Assembly: GCF_021155775.2 (NCBI RefSeq)
Contig: NC_060234.1
Coordinates: 12,637,871-12,701,870, forward strand
Direction: 5' to 3'
Length of the DNA: 64,000 bases
Source of the DNA: Neodiprion pinetum
Lineage: Eukaryota > Arthropoda > Insecta > Hymenoptera > Diprionidae
Under the pieces are notes generated by a model, which saw only the letters and a program-made list of their open reading frames with translations, ran no database searches and was not told where the DNA came from. Shown here piece after piece: positions 11,595 through 22,711 of the stretch; the stretch's first letter is position 1, and each line of letters starts with the position of its first letter. The translations under genes were made by a program, and so were the position numbers.

Positions 11595-11766
11595 TGTAGG
11601 GTATTTAGGGAAACACACGATTATGATTTCTTCCAAACCCTTTATTAGTTCATACAATCCTCGAGCCGGACACCAGCACGGCTCGGCGACAATTGACTCG
11701 TCTCTTGACCACACACACACCCTCTCATATCCTCGCTAGCTCACTCTACCCGTTACGGATACTACA
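11595..11766 (-). repeat. 5' LTR of the Gypsy element
   Basis: In element orientation it starts TGTAGTATCC and ends CCCTACA. It matches 7147-7321 over its length. It should carry the promoter and the poly-A signal; on the minus strand AATAAAGGG (from CCCTTTATT, about 11638) is a possible signal. Confidence 0.85.
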
Positions 11767-11916
11767 ATTTTGAATAATTGAAACGTATAGAACGGTAGCG
11801 TTGGGGCGCTGGGACGGGGGGGTTCGGGGGGGCGAAGCCCCCCCGCCCCAAAAAAACTAATTATAGAACTGTTATAAATTTATTAAATTAAGAAAAATCT
11901 GATTTATTTATTATTT
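11767..11916. other. Crypton 3' flank with G/C hairpin
   Basis: No gene. At 11809-11855 a G-run (GGGACGGGGGGGTTCGGGG) is followed by GCGAAGCCCCCCCGCCCC, which can fold back on it. The rest is AT-rich. Confidence 0.5.
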
Positions 11917-13298
11917 TCAATTATTATTAATATTTATCGTAACGTTACAATTTACAAAATGAAACGGTATATTTTTTAATGACTCTGATGTGGTTATAGA
12001 TACATTTTTAATGGTTTCTGGTGCCTGATTTGTTTGATTATTTCCAATATCAAGTCTGTTTCTACAATTTTCATACGACTCTTTAGGAGTTTCAGGAATC
12101 ACTGTTACTTTTGGGGTATCAGTACATACATGAGCATTTTCAGACGGATTTGGATACAACGTATTATCAAAAATTTATGATTCTTCATTTTCTGCTATAC
12201 TCGTATCTTCGTTGAGTTTCAAGCGCTTCGAATTCTTTGATCCGGACGGTATAGCACTTTCAATACAATGACCGATTGCTTTTTTGTTCTGCATGGAATC
12301 TTCAATATATCCTTCTGCGACTGTGTTCGATTTCCACCCGCCGTGTCTTTTCAAAACTGTTATATCTGCTCCTGCGTCAACTAGTATCGTAGCAGACGAT
12401 CTTCGAAACGTATGACCCGTATAGAGTTCAGGATTTTCTAGTTGAAGATATTTTGCAATTTTTTGAGGTACGCCTCCAACCGTATTAATGCCAAGAGGCT
12501 GTAACACACATTTTCCTGCTCTATATGTCAAAAAGAATCTGTTTGTTTTGGAGTTATTTGGGCGTTTTTCCATATACTTTTTCACTATTTTGTAAAATTC
12601 ACCTACTACCGTAAATCTTCTCACAATTTTAGTTTTTGTTATTTGCAACGTTACGAACAAAAAAGTACCATGATATTTTACGTCATCCATACATAAGTTA
12701 GACAGTTCTTCCCTTCGACAAGCACCGGAAATTTCCATTACTAGTAACGCCTATAAAAGAGATTATATTAAGTTTTCTAATAACAAAACGAATTTTACGT
12801 GTGACGCAATCAATTTCGAAGAATTTTTAGACTTCTGAGCTTGATTTTTTCAATTCACGACTAGTGTCGCTATACAGAAATTAATATACATGTATGTATA
12901 CATGCCTTCATTACAAGATACTCTGTATCTGGTGCTTCTTTAAGAAATTTGGACACATCAGCTGTGGTGAATACGTTGGATTTTTTGGGTTTATACCCCG
13001 AGTTGTTCTTGTTTAGCAATCCTAGCAATTGTGTATATGTACTGATATCGATATTATCATATGCTTTCATAGTAGTTTTTAGCATAGAATATCTAGCCCA
13101 TAGTGTCGATGGAGCGTACTGCGTAGACATTTCATTAAAATACACAAGTAAAACAGTTTCGGCGAATGACGTTGTCTTCTTTGTGCTGCGCCATTTTTTA
13201 AATTCGTTGTACACTTTTGTGTACTTTTGTTTGGAAATGTTCGGCAATGAATTTAATGCTATTTCCTTCGCTGCAGCGAGCATTTCAGCTGGCACATC
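11917..13298 (-). pseudogene. Crypton-type tyrosine recombinase (main part), first exon split by transposon
   Basis: Exon 1 continues from 23639-23587 across the inserted element to 13298-12906. Exon 2 is 12750-12175. The intron (12905-12751, 155 bp) has a GC donor (AAG|GCATGT) and TATAG acceptor. The catalytic fold is clear: the first catalytic Arg region SGACRREEL at the exon 2 start, then H-x2-R (HTFRRSSA), HGGW and the nucleophile Tyr in AEGYIED. DNA strand cleavage by this Tyr would integrate a circular element. An in-frame TAA at 12177-12175 is followed by about 85 more open codons ending NCNVTININNN. A similar ending (ENCTVTINN) occurs in the second copy at about 42110, so I read the stop as a mutation, although a natural stop is possible. 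Known family: insect Cryptons lack terminal repeats. Confidence 0.82.
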
Positions 13299-13345
13299 CC
13301 CAATAAACACACACCAGTATAAATTTCGTATATGAAACGTCGAAG
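13299..13345 (+). repeat. Left terminal inverted repeat of the CACTA-like element
   Basis: CCCAATAAACA, a 4-base spacer, CCAGTATA, then CGTAT and GAAA...CGTC. It pairs with 23540-23586 read on the minus strand, which has the same blocks with 1-3-base length differences. Confidence 0.72.
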
Positions 13346-14802
13346 TCGTTTAATAATGGTATAAGTATAAAATTCAACCGTATCACATATACTGTAATAT
13401 TTCGGATGGATATTATTCGTATGATTACTCTGTTTATTATGCGTATTTCATTATACAGAAGTTTAAAATACGTATTATTATAGCAAAAGCAACGTATAGT
13501 ATATTTGTTCATTATTCGTACGAAAATCGTTTAAAACTTATATGTTTAACGATGTTGGTACTCCATCTTTCAACGTTTTATCAGAATCGTTTCATTTGAA
13601 TTTACAAATTACGAGCTATTAACGTTCACGAAATTCGTTTATGATTTTGGTAATCACAACATATAATATTCATTCATGACACAACTGCCAGCAACTTTAA
13701 TTAGACGTTTATCATACTTCCTATTCACCATTGCACAGCAGTATATTGATTGTTTTATGAACGTATATCTTCGACTATTATAATGTACGTTTTATTGGTA
13801 TTTCTGATCTACGCGTGATAGACGTTTATGAAATTCATTTTCAATCTTGGTGTCTACAACATCTATATATATATATATTAGGGTGTGTCGAAAATGAACT
13901 TTTTTTTTTTCTTCGCTCCTACCACTCAAAACTTTAGGTTTTGACATTAAAGAGGTCCTCGTTCAAGGAGGGCGCTGTAGCTTGAAGTTTAGAAGTCGCT
14001 CAACGAGGATTTAGGTTTCCCATCTAATTAACACGTAAAAAATATTGTTTTTCGTTCAAAATGATGTCAGGCAACCATAAAATTGGCGATGTCTGTATTT
14101 CTTGGCTTATTTGAAAGCATGACTCATCCCCTAAACGATGATAGGTCGTTTTTCGACTTACCTTGTTCCAATTTTTTTTTACGCCACTTTTCGACCACAA
14201 TAGTCACTTTTTCAAGTTTACAAAGTCTCCAAGGTATCAATGAGTCCAAAATGAATTGCTACAAGTATTGATTCTTGATTCGAATATAAATAACCAATTC
14301 TAAAAATTGGTAAATTCCGTATCTTCAATTTTATTCAAAAAACCATGTTTATTTTGAGAAATTTTGTATGTTTCACTAATTTTTGGAATTGGTTATTTAT
14401 ATTCGAATCAAGAATCAATACTTGTAGCAATTCATTTTGAACTCATTGATACATTGGAGACTTTGTAAACTTGAAAAAGTGACTATTGTGGTCGAAAAGT
14501 GGCGTAAAAAAAATTGGTACAAGGTAAGTCGAAAAACGACCTATCATCGTTTAGGGGATGAGTCATGCTTTCAAATAAGCCAAGAAGCACAGAAATCGCC
14601 AATTTTTTGGATGCCTGACATCATTTTGAACGAAAAACAATATTTTTTACGTGTTAATTAGATGGGAAACCTAAATCCTCGTTGAGCGACTTCTAAACTT
14701 CAAGCTACAGCGCCCTCCTTGAACGAGGACCTCTTTAATGTCAAAACCTAAAGTTTTGAGTGGTAGGAGCGAAGAAAAAAAAAAGTTCATTTTCGACACA
14801 CC

Positions 14803-14848
<46 letters not shown>

Positions 14849-15050
14849 ACATTCATCATACAACTACCAGCAACCCCAATTAAGCGCTTAATTATTGCGG
14901 TTTTCCACTATTGCACAGAAATATATTCATCGTTTGATGAACGTATTTTTTCAACGATTATTGTTCACGTTTTACTGCTACTTGTGATCTACGTTCAATA
15001 ACCGTTTATGAAATTTATTCAATATCGGACTATTTTCAAGATACATTGAA
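13346..15050 (+). repeat. Left subterminal repeat region with about 200-bp units and ACGTTTA motifs
   Basis: A unit with GCACAG, TGATGAACGTAT-like, TACGTTTTA, GATCTACG and CCGTTTATGAAATT blocks occurs at about 13676-13870 and again at about 14846-15040. The tail of a third unit is at about 13620-13675. The two full copies are about 75-80% alike and are separated by the foldback at 13879-14806. ACGTTTA or TAAACGT-like heptamers recur (for example 13705, 13822, 14962, 15570). No coding potential. Confidence 0.65.
13879..14806. mobile_element. Foldback MITE with about 430-bp arms
   Basis: The left end TTAGGGTGTGTCGAAAATGA and the right end TCATTTTCGACACACCCTAA are exact inverses, and almost the whole element is a palindrome (arms about 13880-14310 and 14375-14805). 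It sits in a TA dinucleotide run, so a TA target duplication is likely, as for Tc1/mariner-type MITEs. Small ORFs in both arms are mirror images and not genes. A (TA)n run follows to 14847. Confidence 0.82.
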
Positions 15051-16689
15051 TTGTATAATATGTATATTTGATCAAATGGGTTCATACTTGTTTTACTTCA
15101 ACACGATTGAGGAAAATTCAACGTTGAGTACAATATTCAGATTATGAACGCACTTTTAGTATTCATGTATGCGGAACCGCCTGATGCCAAGCGGTGGCCA
15201 AATCAGTTGATTATCTTATAATTAGTTTCCGAAAAATGGACTTTAATTACCCGTTATTTTGATGCCAATATTATGTGGTAACTAAAGCTGAACACTGATC
15301 TTGTATTCATTTACCGGTGCATGGAACATAGATATAACCAATAAAAGGAAGAGAATAAAGAAGTGTCCGAAACGTGAATAATTTCGTACCAAGAATAATA
15401 ATTTATTGTACATTTTTATAATTATTTCACAATATTGGTTATCATATTATAATATATTAAATCTCATTATTTGGCACGAATTACGTCAAGACTTCAATAT
15501 CTTGTATGAGTACTTGCTAAAACAAGCGTTCATCATATCCTGTCGCATTTTTAACGTCGTTTGTACGTTTATTTTTCGCGCTATTTTATCGGAGTTCTGT
15601 GCGTTATACATTGTGTCACTACTGATATATTATTCTCCTGCTCTGGTGCGTCAGCGTCGGTAACGCTGCAAGCTAGAGTAAGAGCGCAATAATTATATGT
15701 AGAGACAGAACTTATCCCATGGACCGCGCATTCATACAGTAAGTGTAAGTATAGCGAGTGGTAAGACAAGGACAGCTCGGAATAACACGGGCATATATGG
15801 CAAAGTTGATTCCCTTTTGGGCACGATCTCTCTGTCGCTCTTGCGTCTCCTCTATCTTTGTCTTTGTCTGGGAGCCTATATTCATCCCCACCCTTGCAAC
15901 TGGCCTCAGGCGCTGGTTATGGCGTTATTCGTCAACCGAATGCGGAGGTGCTCGGATCGATCGGTGATCGTGTAGCAAAAAAGGTGAGAAGCTATTGTTA
16001 ATCTGCGGCCTAGACGGAAGAAGCAAATTCGTCATTAAATAACGCTGGTAAGTACAACTACATATTTTTCCAAATATGGTGGTATTTTGTCTTAATACAT
16101 CGAGCATTCTTGGTTGAAAAAATAATGTGTTTTGCAACTCAAATTCTGTCTCTTCTGTATTTTTTTCTTTCCTTTCTTTTCTTTCTTCAAAAGAAACTAT
16201 GTGTAATGTTCTGCGTCTTTTTCTCTAAACCAAACGATGTACCATAAAAATATGGAATAGTTTATTGTTTATTATATAACGTTCATGAATATTTTTGAAC
16301 TGTTTTTAAACGTTATTTATATGTGTTAAGTTTACTATGATACGTATATTATAGGTTAATTATATTAGTTCTTGTCGAATTTGAGGAAAACTTCATGTTA
16401 ATAATCATCCCATGTGATCATGCGGTTATTAGTAACTTTTGCTCTGTATTGTTTGAAATCGGTTTCGTGTTTATTATTTTTTTAGATACCGTTTCAACAT
16501 ATCTATAACATACATATGAACTCGTAGCATCTTCCAAAGTAACAAAGTATAGTAATACAGCCACGTAAATATTTCTGTGCCATCGAAATCACAGAAATAT
16601 TATTTTGACAATATTTTTTATTTTCTTTTCCCTTCAATTGAAAATAACAATTATTATCCATCAGAAGAAGACGGTCATGTTAGACAATA
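15051..16689 (+). other. Left internal non-coding region of the CACTA-like element, possible transcription start
   Basis: No convincing ORF. The stretch 15640-15980 is less AT-rich than its surroundings and ends with AAAAAAG|GTGAGAAG (about 15980), a good donor-like site. It could be a 5' untranslated exon of the transposase gene, whose coding start at 17642 is preceded by AT-rich DNA. This is inference only. Further ACGTTA motifs lie at 16270-16320. Confidence 0.3.
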
Positions 16690-17505
16690 GAGACAATAGA
16701 GAAGATCCGTAGCAATAAAGCTTTTTCACCAGTTAGTGCAACAACTTATATAGAGGTTTATTAAAAATTATGTATTTTGATCCAAAATTCTGTTTTGTGT
16801 ATATTTTCTTGGATTTGGGCTGAATAAATATTAAAAAGGGATTTGCACCTGAATAATTTTGTAAACACTGGTAAAAATAGTGGTCATCTACCCATCAAAC
16901 GTATATAATACGCAGGAAATTCGTAACAAGTAATTTTATTCCATTGGATTTGACTTTGATCTTTACCGATAAACGTATAGTATACTCATGATTTACGTTC
17001 AGTAGTAGGCGTCATGATATACTATTCGAAAAGTATTAGAATATAAGCAGGACATCGGCCCAGAATTGGTTCAACGTTAAACTACGATCTTGTTTAATTT
17101 GTAGTAACAATAAATAGCGATACATAGAACTATAAGTACTATAGAATAATAATATTAGTAACAGTACTATCTAGTCCTGAAATATATCACGATTCCTACT
17201 ACTGAACGTAAATCATGAGTATACTATGCGTTTATCGGTAAATGTCAGAGTCAAATCCAATAGAATGAAACTACTCATTACCTGCGTATTATATACGTTC
17301 GATGGGTAGCTGACCACGTTTTTTATTCGTGTTTACAAAATTGTTCGGCTACAAATGCCTTTTTAATATTTATTTAGCCCAAATCCAAGAAAATATACAC
17401 GAAACAGCATTTTTGATCAAATTACTTAATTTTCAATAAAATTTTATATAAATTGTTGCGCTAACTCGTGTAAAAGCTTTATTGCTATGAATCTTCTGTA
17501 TTGAC
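16690..17505. mobile_element. Large inverted-repeat element (about 390-bp arms)
   Basis: The left arm (about 16690-17030) and right arm (about 17180-17505) pair throughout, e.g. AGCAATAAAGCTTTT at 16711 and its inverse near 17480, CGTATATAATACGCAGG at 16901 and its inverse near 17285, and ATGATTTACGTTCAGTAGTAG near 16988 and its inverse near 17200. Identity is roughly 85%. No ORF. It is either a foldback MITE or an old tail-to-tail duplication of subterminal sequence. Confidence 0.72.
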
Positions 17506-17641
17506 TCACGTACTACGTTCATTAGGTTCATTTAACTTTTAGTTTTCAGAGTGGTGTGCGGATATTTACGACAAATAAGGCAAGCACGTTAAAGCGTACA
17601 TCATTTCTTGTCTGGTGTGTATTATTATTTAGTTTTATAAC

Positions 17642-19720
17642 ATGCCTCATGATTTAAAAGTTCTGAGTAAACGACATTTGCGTCGCAAAACAGCTATAAA
17701 TACTCGTAAAGTATTACTGAGTATTGCAGGCAATAATTGTGCACTCGAGCACCTTACGAAATCACAATTAAAAGATGCTAGTCATGAACATGTGTCTTGT
17801 ATCGGAGAATATGTGCACTCTATAGATAGCGATTATGATGTTGATCATATCCATCAAAGTAATGAACAGAATGAAGAAAACTCTAATTCGAACCGCGATA
17901 ATAAAGATTTCAAAGACATCGAAAGTGACATAGATAGCATCAAAGCTACGTTGTACAGTTCTGAAGATAATTCAAGTTCCGTCAGCGATGAAGTGCATTT
18001 AGATGATGAAACGAACTTTGTTGAAAATTTGCGCGACTGGGCATCTTCAAATAACATCACACATAACGCGATCGATCAATTGCTAGCATTATTGAAACCA
18101 GCACATCCTATCTTACCCTTAAGTGCTAGGACTCTACTTCACACGTCACGACGTATTGAAACGTTAAATTTAGACAACGGAGAAATGTGTTATTTCGGTT
18201 TGGAGAAATGCTTGAGACAAAAACTCGAGTCAGGTCTCAAAAAAGGACTGTCACCTGAACATACGTTGCGAGTTGATTTTAATATTGATGGGATTCCCGT
18301 TTATAAAAGTAGCGGAACATCATTTTGGCCAATTTTGGGACGCAGTATTTCAATGATCGATGATAGCCCATTTGTAATTGGTGTTTATTATGGTACGGGT
18401 AAACCGATGCCACTATCTTCATATTTACGAGATTTAATTAAAGAAACGTCACGTTTAAGCACCAATGGTTTTGAGTTTAATGGCACCAAATACTTTGTCA
18501 GAGTTGGTTTATTCGCGTGTGACGCGCCCGCGAGATCTATGTTGAAAATGTGTTTAGGACATTCGGGTAAGGATGCTTGCGAGAGGTGTAAGATTCGCGC
18601 AGTTCATCTCAACCGTAAACTGTGTTATCCATGTGACACCGAATTCCAGAAGCGAAAAGATAGTGATTTTGTTGCACCTAGTGAAAACGATCGTCACGTT
18701 AAAGGACGTTCGCCTCTTTTAGATCTTTACGTGGGACTAGTCTCCCAATTTCCTTTAGATCCCATGCATTTAATCTACCTGGGAATTTTGAAGAGGTTGC
18801 TCCTTAAATACTGGGTCGAGGGTTCACGTGATTGCAAATTGTCTAAGGATATTTTGTTAGAAATTGAACGTATAATGAAACTATTGGCGCGATATGTTCC
18901 GGCAGAGTTTCCTCGAAAGCCCCGTGGATTTTTGGATTTGCATCGATGGAAAGCGACAGAATTTAGATTTTTCTTGTTATATTCCGGCCCTGTTGTAATG
19001 CGGGATGTGCTAGATCGAAAAAAGTACAAACATTTTTTATTATTGTCTGCCGCCGTGTATATTCTATCGAATACAGCCTTGTTCTCGCGTTTTCGAAACA
19101 TCGCGCAAGATATGATCGAAAAATTCGTTACTCAAGGTGCTAAGATATACGGACAAAACTTTGTCGTATATAATGTACATTCGCTGCTGCATGTCATAGA
19201 CGACGTAGAACGATTTGGCCCATTAGAAGAATACAGTTGCTTTGTGTATGAAAATCATTTGGGCCATTTGAAACGACTTATTCGATCGAAACGCTTGCCG
19301 CTGCAGCAGCTGAGTAATCGACTTGAAGAACTAAGTTCTATTCGTAAAACTAATTGTCAGGAAAAATTTATTCCTAAACCCAAATTTATTGGAAATTCTC
19401 GTGAATGTCAGGCTCTGGAAACGAAAAAATTCAAAATATCAATAAAAAGGCCGGATAATGTAGTAGCTTGTGGGACAGAAATATTAGTGATCAAATCAAT
19501 CCTTTTCATTGCCGGAGAATATAGAATTATAGGTACTCCGTTCAAGTACAAGCGAGACCTTTATCAGAAACCTATTAAATCTTCCAAACTAGGGATTTTT
19601 TTCGTAAGAAGTTTCAACGTAGCGAAATCTTATCGCGTCGATGATATATTACATAAATTCGTCTGTCTTCCATTTAAAGATGGTTTCGCAGTAACTCCGA
19701 TACTACACGAAATGAAATAA
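17642..19720 (+). CDS. TNP2-like (CACTA/EnSpm) transposase
   Basis: Uninterrupted 692-residue ORF from ATG at 17642. An acidic, low-complexity N-terminal region (residues about 50-125) precedes the core. Core signs seen: VDFNIDGIPVYKSSGTSFWPIL (about residue 215), CDAPARSMLKMCLGHSG followed by CERC (about 300-320), a CYPCDT pair, LDPMHLIYLGIL (about 375), a histidine-bearing helix SLLHVIDDVERFGPLEEYS near 515, and FVYENHLGHLKRLI near 535. These are the usual landmarks of the animal EnSpm-type transposase with its DD-E fold. Length is normal for animal relatives. Expected role: binding of the termini and cut-and-paste transposition in the nucleus. Intactness implies recent activity. Confidence 0.82.
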   Translation: MPHDLKVLSKRHLRRKTAINTRKVLLSIAGNNCALEHLTKSQLKDASHEHVSCIGEYVHSIDSDYDVDHIHQSNEQNEENSNSNRDNKDFKDIESDIDSIKATLYSSEDNSSSVSDEVHLDDETNFVENLRDWASSNNITHNAIDQLLALLKPAHPILPLSARTLLHTSRRIETLNLDNGEMCYFGLEKCLRQKLESGLKKGLSPEHTLRVDFNIDGIPVYKSSGTSFWPILGRSISMIDDSPFVIGVYYGTGKPMPLSSYLRDLIKETSRLSTNGFEFNGTKYFVRVGLFACDAPARSMLKMCLGHSGKDACERCKIRAVHLNRKLCYPCDTEFQKRKDSDFVAPSENDRHVKGRSPLLDLYVGLVSQFPLDPMHLIYLGILKRLLLKYWVEGSRDCKLSKDILLEIERIMKLLARYVPAEFPRKPRGFLDLHRWKATEFRFFLLYSGPVVMRDVLDRKKYKHFLLLSAAVYILSNTALFSRFRNIAQDMIEKFVTQGAKIYGQNFVVYNVHSLLHVIDDVERFGPLEEYSCFVYENHLGHLKRLIRSKRLPLQQLSNRLEELSSIRKTNCQEKFIPKPKFIGNSRECQALETKKFKISIKRPDNVVACGTEILVIKSILFIAGEYRIIGTPFKYKRDLYQKPIKSSKLGIFFVRSFNVAKSYRVDDILHKFVCLPFKDGFAVTPILHEMK

Positions 19721-19773
19721 AATTTTTATTTTTTGTTAAACATCTCAACGAAACGAGCTCTCGACAAAAAACA

Positions 19774-19889
19774 GATGATGAACCTACGATTCTCGGCAAT
19801 GTGTACGAGGAAGAGGGATTCGTTCAAGACATGTATAGTATGTCTATGTCTACCTCGCACACATTCCCGAGAATCGTAGGTTCATTATC
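19774..19889. mobile_element. Small MITE, 116 bp
   Basis: The left arm from 19774 (AACCTACGATTCTCGGCAAT) is mirrored at 19855-19889 with three differences. It sits 50 bp after the transposase stop. Flanks show no obvious duplication. Confidence 0.7.
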
Positions 19890-20319
19890 TCTTTTATATT
19901 AAAAGTTTGCTTCAATTGAGATGTTTAGCAAAAAATAACATTATCGTATACCTATTACCATATACCGTATATGCCGAGTCTAATTTACCTAGTAGTCCAA
20001 TATACCCAACTCTACCATATGTTCATAACATCACTTTTGAGCTGATTTATTATAGTTTTGTACGTCACATTGACGTTCAAGTATTGGTTAGACATGCGTT
20101 CCCAAAATCTTCATAATGTTTCATGATCGATTCATCTTTTAACTTATATACTACCTTGCATATTCCTATGTTGATGTCCTAATTAAAAACTTTTAAACTG
20201 GCACTTTTTGCTCAGAGTGGAATAAAAGTGCTTGAATTTTGATCAAATATAAATTTATACACCAGACTAGAGAATATGATACATTTAACGATGTTTTTAC
20301 TCAGTCGTGCTGCAGAACT

Positions 20320-22711
20320 ATGTATGCGGTGATTGAATTCTTGGTTGGCGAAGATAGAGAATGCGCATTGGTACCAGTTCTTTGGCTGGTCGAAAACAAC
20401 ACCCAATGTTACTGGCCACGGACAAAAACTGAAGATCATTTTACAAAACTTGTAAAATCAAAGGCTGCCTATGAAAAAACATGGCCAAAGTTTGCCATTC
20501 ACAAAGTACTGCATACCGGAGGTGATTATTGGAACGTAGAACTTTTTTTTACAATTGTATACGGATTGAATGTTTCAATCATATTAATTTTCACTTGGAT
20601 AAGAGTTACGACGATATATTTTGATCATATTGTACATTTGTGATTAATTTTGCTAATCAATGAGCATTCGGTATTGATTGATATTCCTTGATTAACTAAC
20701 AGATGACTACCACGACACCGAAGCAACGATGGCGCGCCTACTGGAGCTGGGCACGTCCGATGAATCCGGAATAATTCGCAACATCGCTAAAAAATCCACT
20801 GTAATACCTCAGCAAGATATTACCAATGACGTGGACGAGAATGAAGCTACGAACAGTGATGATGTCGAACCTGAGCCGCAAAAGAAAAAACGTAAACACA
20901 AAACCGACAAGAAGAAGGCTAAAAATCGACACGTTAGTAACAAAAAAAAAAAAACGAAGCGTTCTCGTGAAAGTTCAAGTAGTTTAGGTTACACCTCTTC
21001 AGCTGACGAGAATTTGCCACCGTCCGAAGTCGATGAATCGACTTCTAACCGTAATAAGAATACTCGCTACATTAACTCAGCCAAAGGATCTACCAAAAAT
21101 CAGACACCAAAGAAAAACTTGGCCCACAAGATCGTACAGCACCAGTATAATGATAATTCCCATGAGTCACCGAATCAGTTGTCTGGATATGAAACATCAA
21201 ATAGAAACATTTCTAGTAGGATCATCAGGTCTACCACGCAATATGACTTATCAAGATCCTTTTCACAACTTGAACCTTCAACCCCGACCACATCACGCGA
21301 ACAGAATACCTTTGAAGAAAAAACTCTGCAGTATTTAGAACACATTAAATCCTACACTGAACAAAACCATCTGCTACTACGTAAAATCTTCTCAAAACAG
21401 AAGGAAGTCAGCATCGACGTAACAAAGAAACCAGCCGAATTCCCAAAACTTCCTCTTAACTCCATGGAAGACTTCTCCAACCTCGAAAATATCCTGAAAT
21501 CCGAAGAGCATCGAACTTATTTAGTGAGTAGACCTTGCAATCATATTCAAAATATGTATGTCATGACATACGGATAGGTACTAATACCGAGCGTATTCTT
21601 CAATGAGGGCCAACCCCCTCCCTAGCGCAAACCAACACAGGCACATGAGGCTCGGCCGGGAGGGGATAGAATGCCAGTGGCCATGTTAGTCTCCACTCGA
21701 CCGAACTTCACGTACGCGTCATGTGCCTGAGTTGGCTTAGCACTAGGGAGGGGGTTGTCTCTCATTGAAGAATACGCTCGGTATGTGTTGACTGCAAAGG
21801 AATAATGAAAATTACTACAGGCATACAGAATTGCGGTTCGTAACGTTTTAACCCTCTCGGACCGTATGTTGCTTCTACGCAACACGCACTTTGAGGCTTC
21901 ATAAAACTGTATCGGTCGCAAGGTCAGGGTTCTAACTGCATAGTTCCATTAAGCAAGGTCAGATGGCCTTATAGATACTCCTAAACCCTGAGGTAAACTG
22001 CTTTCACCCATCGAAATATCAATATGGTGAGAGATTTTCATTCAACATGAAATCGGTCTCGGTCTGATCGAGAGGGTTAACGTTAAAAAATGCTGAAAAA
22101 ATATTAGGAATCGACAATCTCCAACTAGTCAAAATTGTTATCGATGTTGATAACAGTAAGAATATTTTGAATTCAATTCGACATTCATTCATTTTAGTAT
22201 TTTGTTGCAGACCGGGAAACTGGCTTCTGTTGGAGGGACAAGCGGTCGCCAATGTGTGTTGGCTATAATGAGGTCACTACTCACAAACGAATTAGCGATG
22301 CAATTCAATTGGGCAGGGAGGGACAAAGTCCCATTTCAAAAGACATTGACAATGGAAACTGTTTACGGTAATGAATAATTCATGAAATTTTCGAGAAACA
22401 GTTATTACTTGGATTTATCGTGTGAAAACAATATTATTCACACATTATTATTCAAATTATGCAAACTGTTAACTTTTTTCCCAATATATTCGAGATTCAT
22501 CACAATTTACATTGAAATTATTCCTTATCAGTTATCAATATCGTGATATTGTACCTTCCTTTTGATGTATTTTTTCTCAGAGGCTGTGAAACAAACCTTT
22601 CTTGGCAAGAAGGAAATTGGTGATGCAACCGAAACCAGTGTTTCGTGTGCCGTGAAAGACTGGTTAAAACTAGCTCGATCACGGCATACCTATGTACGAA
22701 AGAAGGGCTAA
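20320..22711 (+). CDS. DUF4806-domain protein gene, four exons
   Basis: Exons: 20320-20521, 20703-21523, 22211-22367, 22581-22711; all three introns are GT-AG and phases agree, giving 436 codons plus stop. Exon 1 is the usual N-terminus (YAVIEFLVGEDRECALVP, then CYWP). Exon 2 has DDYHDTEATMARLLELG, a lysine-rich nuclear-localisation-like stretch (KKKRKHKTDKKKAKN) and a Ser/Thr/Asn-rich linker. Exons 3-4 form DUF4806: LASVGGTSG, LLTNELAMQFNWAGRDK, then AVKDWLKLARSR. No stop or frameshift. Function of DUF4806 is unknown; the basic region suggests a nuclear, nucleic-acid-binding protein. It lies downstream of and parallel to the transposase, inside the element termini. The alternative is a host gene that happens to be enclosed. 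Confidence 0.85.
21585..21783. mobile_element. MITE inside intron 2 of the DUF4806 gene
   Basis: Arms of about 65 bp: TACCGAGCGTATTCTTCAAT at 21585 is the exact inverse of 21764-21783, and the arms continue with CAACCCCCTCCCTAG and AGGCACATGA blocks. It is 199 bp long with a GC-rich centre. It starts 62 bp after the exon 2 donor, so splicing may be unaffected. Confidence 0.8.

Larger units (their letters stand above)
7147..11766 (-). mobile_element. Gypsy (Ty3) LTR retrotransposon, minus strand, integrase core lost
   Basis: Two near-identical LTRs (7147-7321 and 11595-11766) flank a gag-pol ORF on the minus strand. A primer-binding-type sequence (TGGCGACGAGGATGGG, complement of 11577-11592) abuts the 5' LTR, and a purine tract (AAGAAGGGG) abuts the 3' LTR at about 7325-7335. 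Domain order gag, protease, RT, RNase H, integrase places it in Gypsy. LTR identity is nearly complete apart from a 3-bp indel and the terminal bases, so insertion is recent. I see no matching target duplication (5-bp flanks TATAA and ATTTT). The integrase is rearranged (see 7359-7946). Confidence 0.9.

Noticed and set aside
7142..11771. Target duplication of the Gypsy element
   Set aside because: Flanks TATAA and ATTTT do not match; none claimed.
14083..14661. Two plus-strand ORFs (14083-14271, 14437-14661)
   Set aside because: They are mirror images within the arms of the foldback and have no motif.
15406..15967. ORFs of 62-85 codons in the left part of the CACTA-like element
   Set aside because: No motif or codon bias; region looks like non-coding leader.
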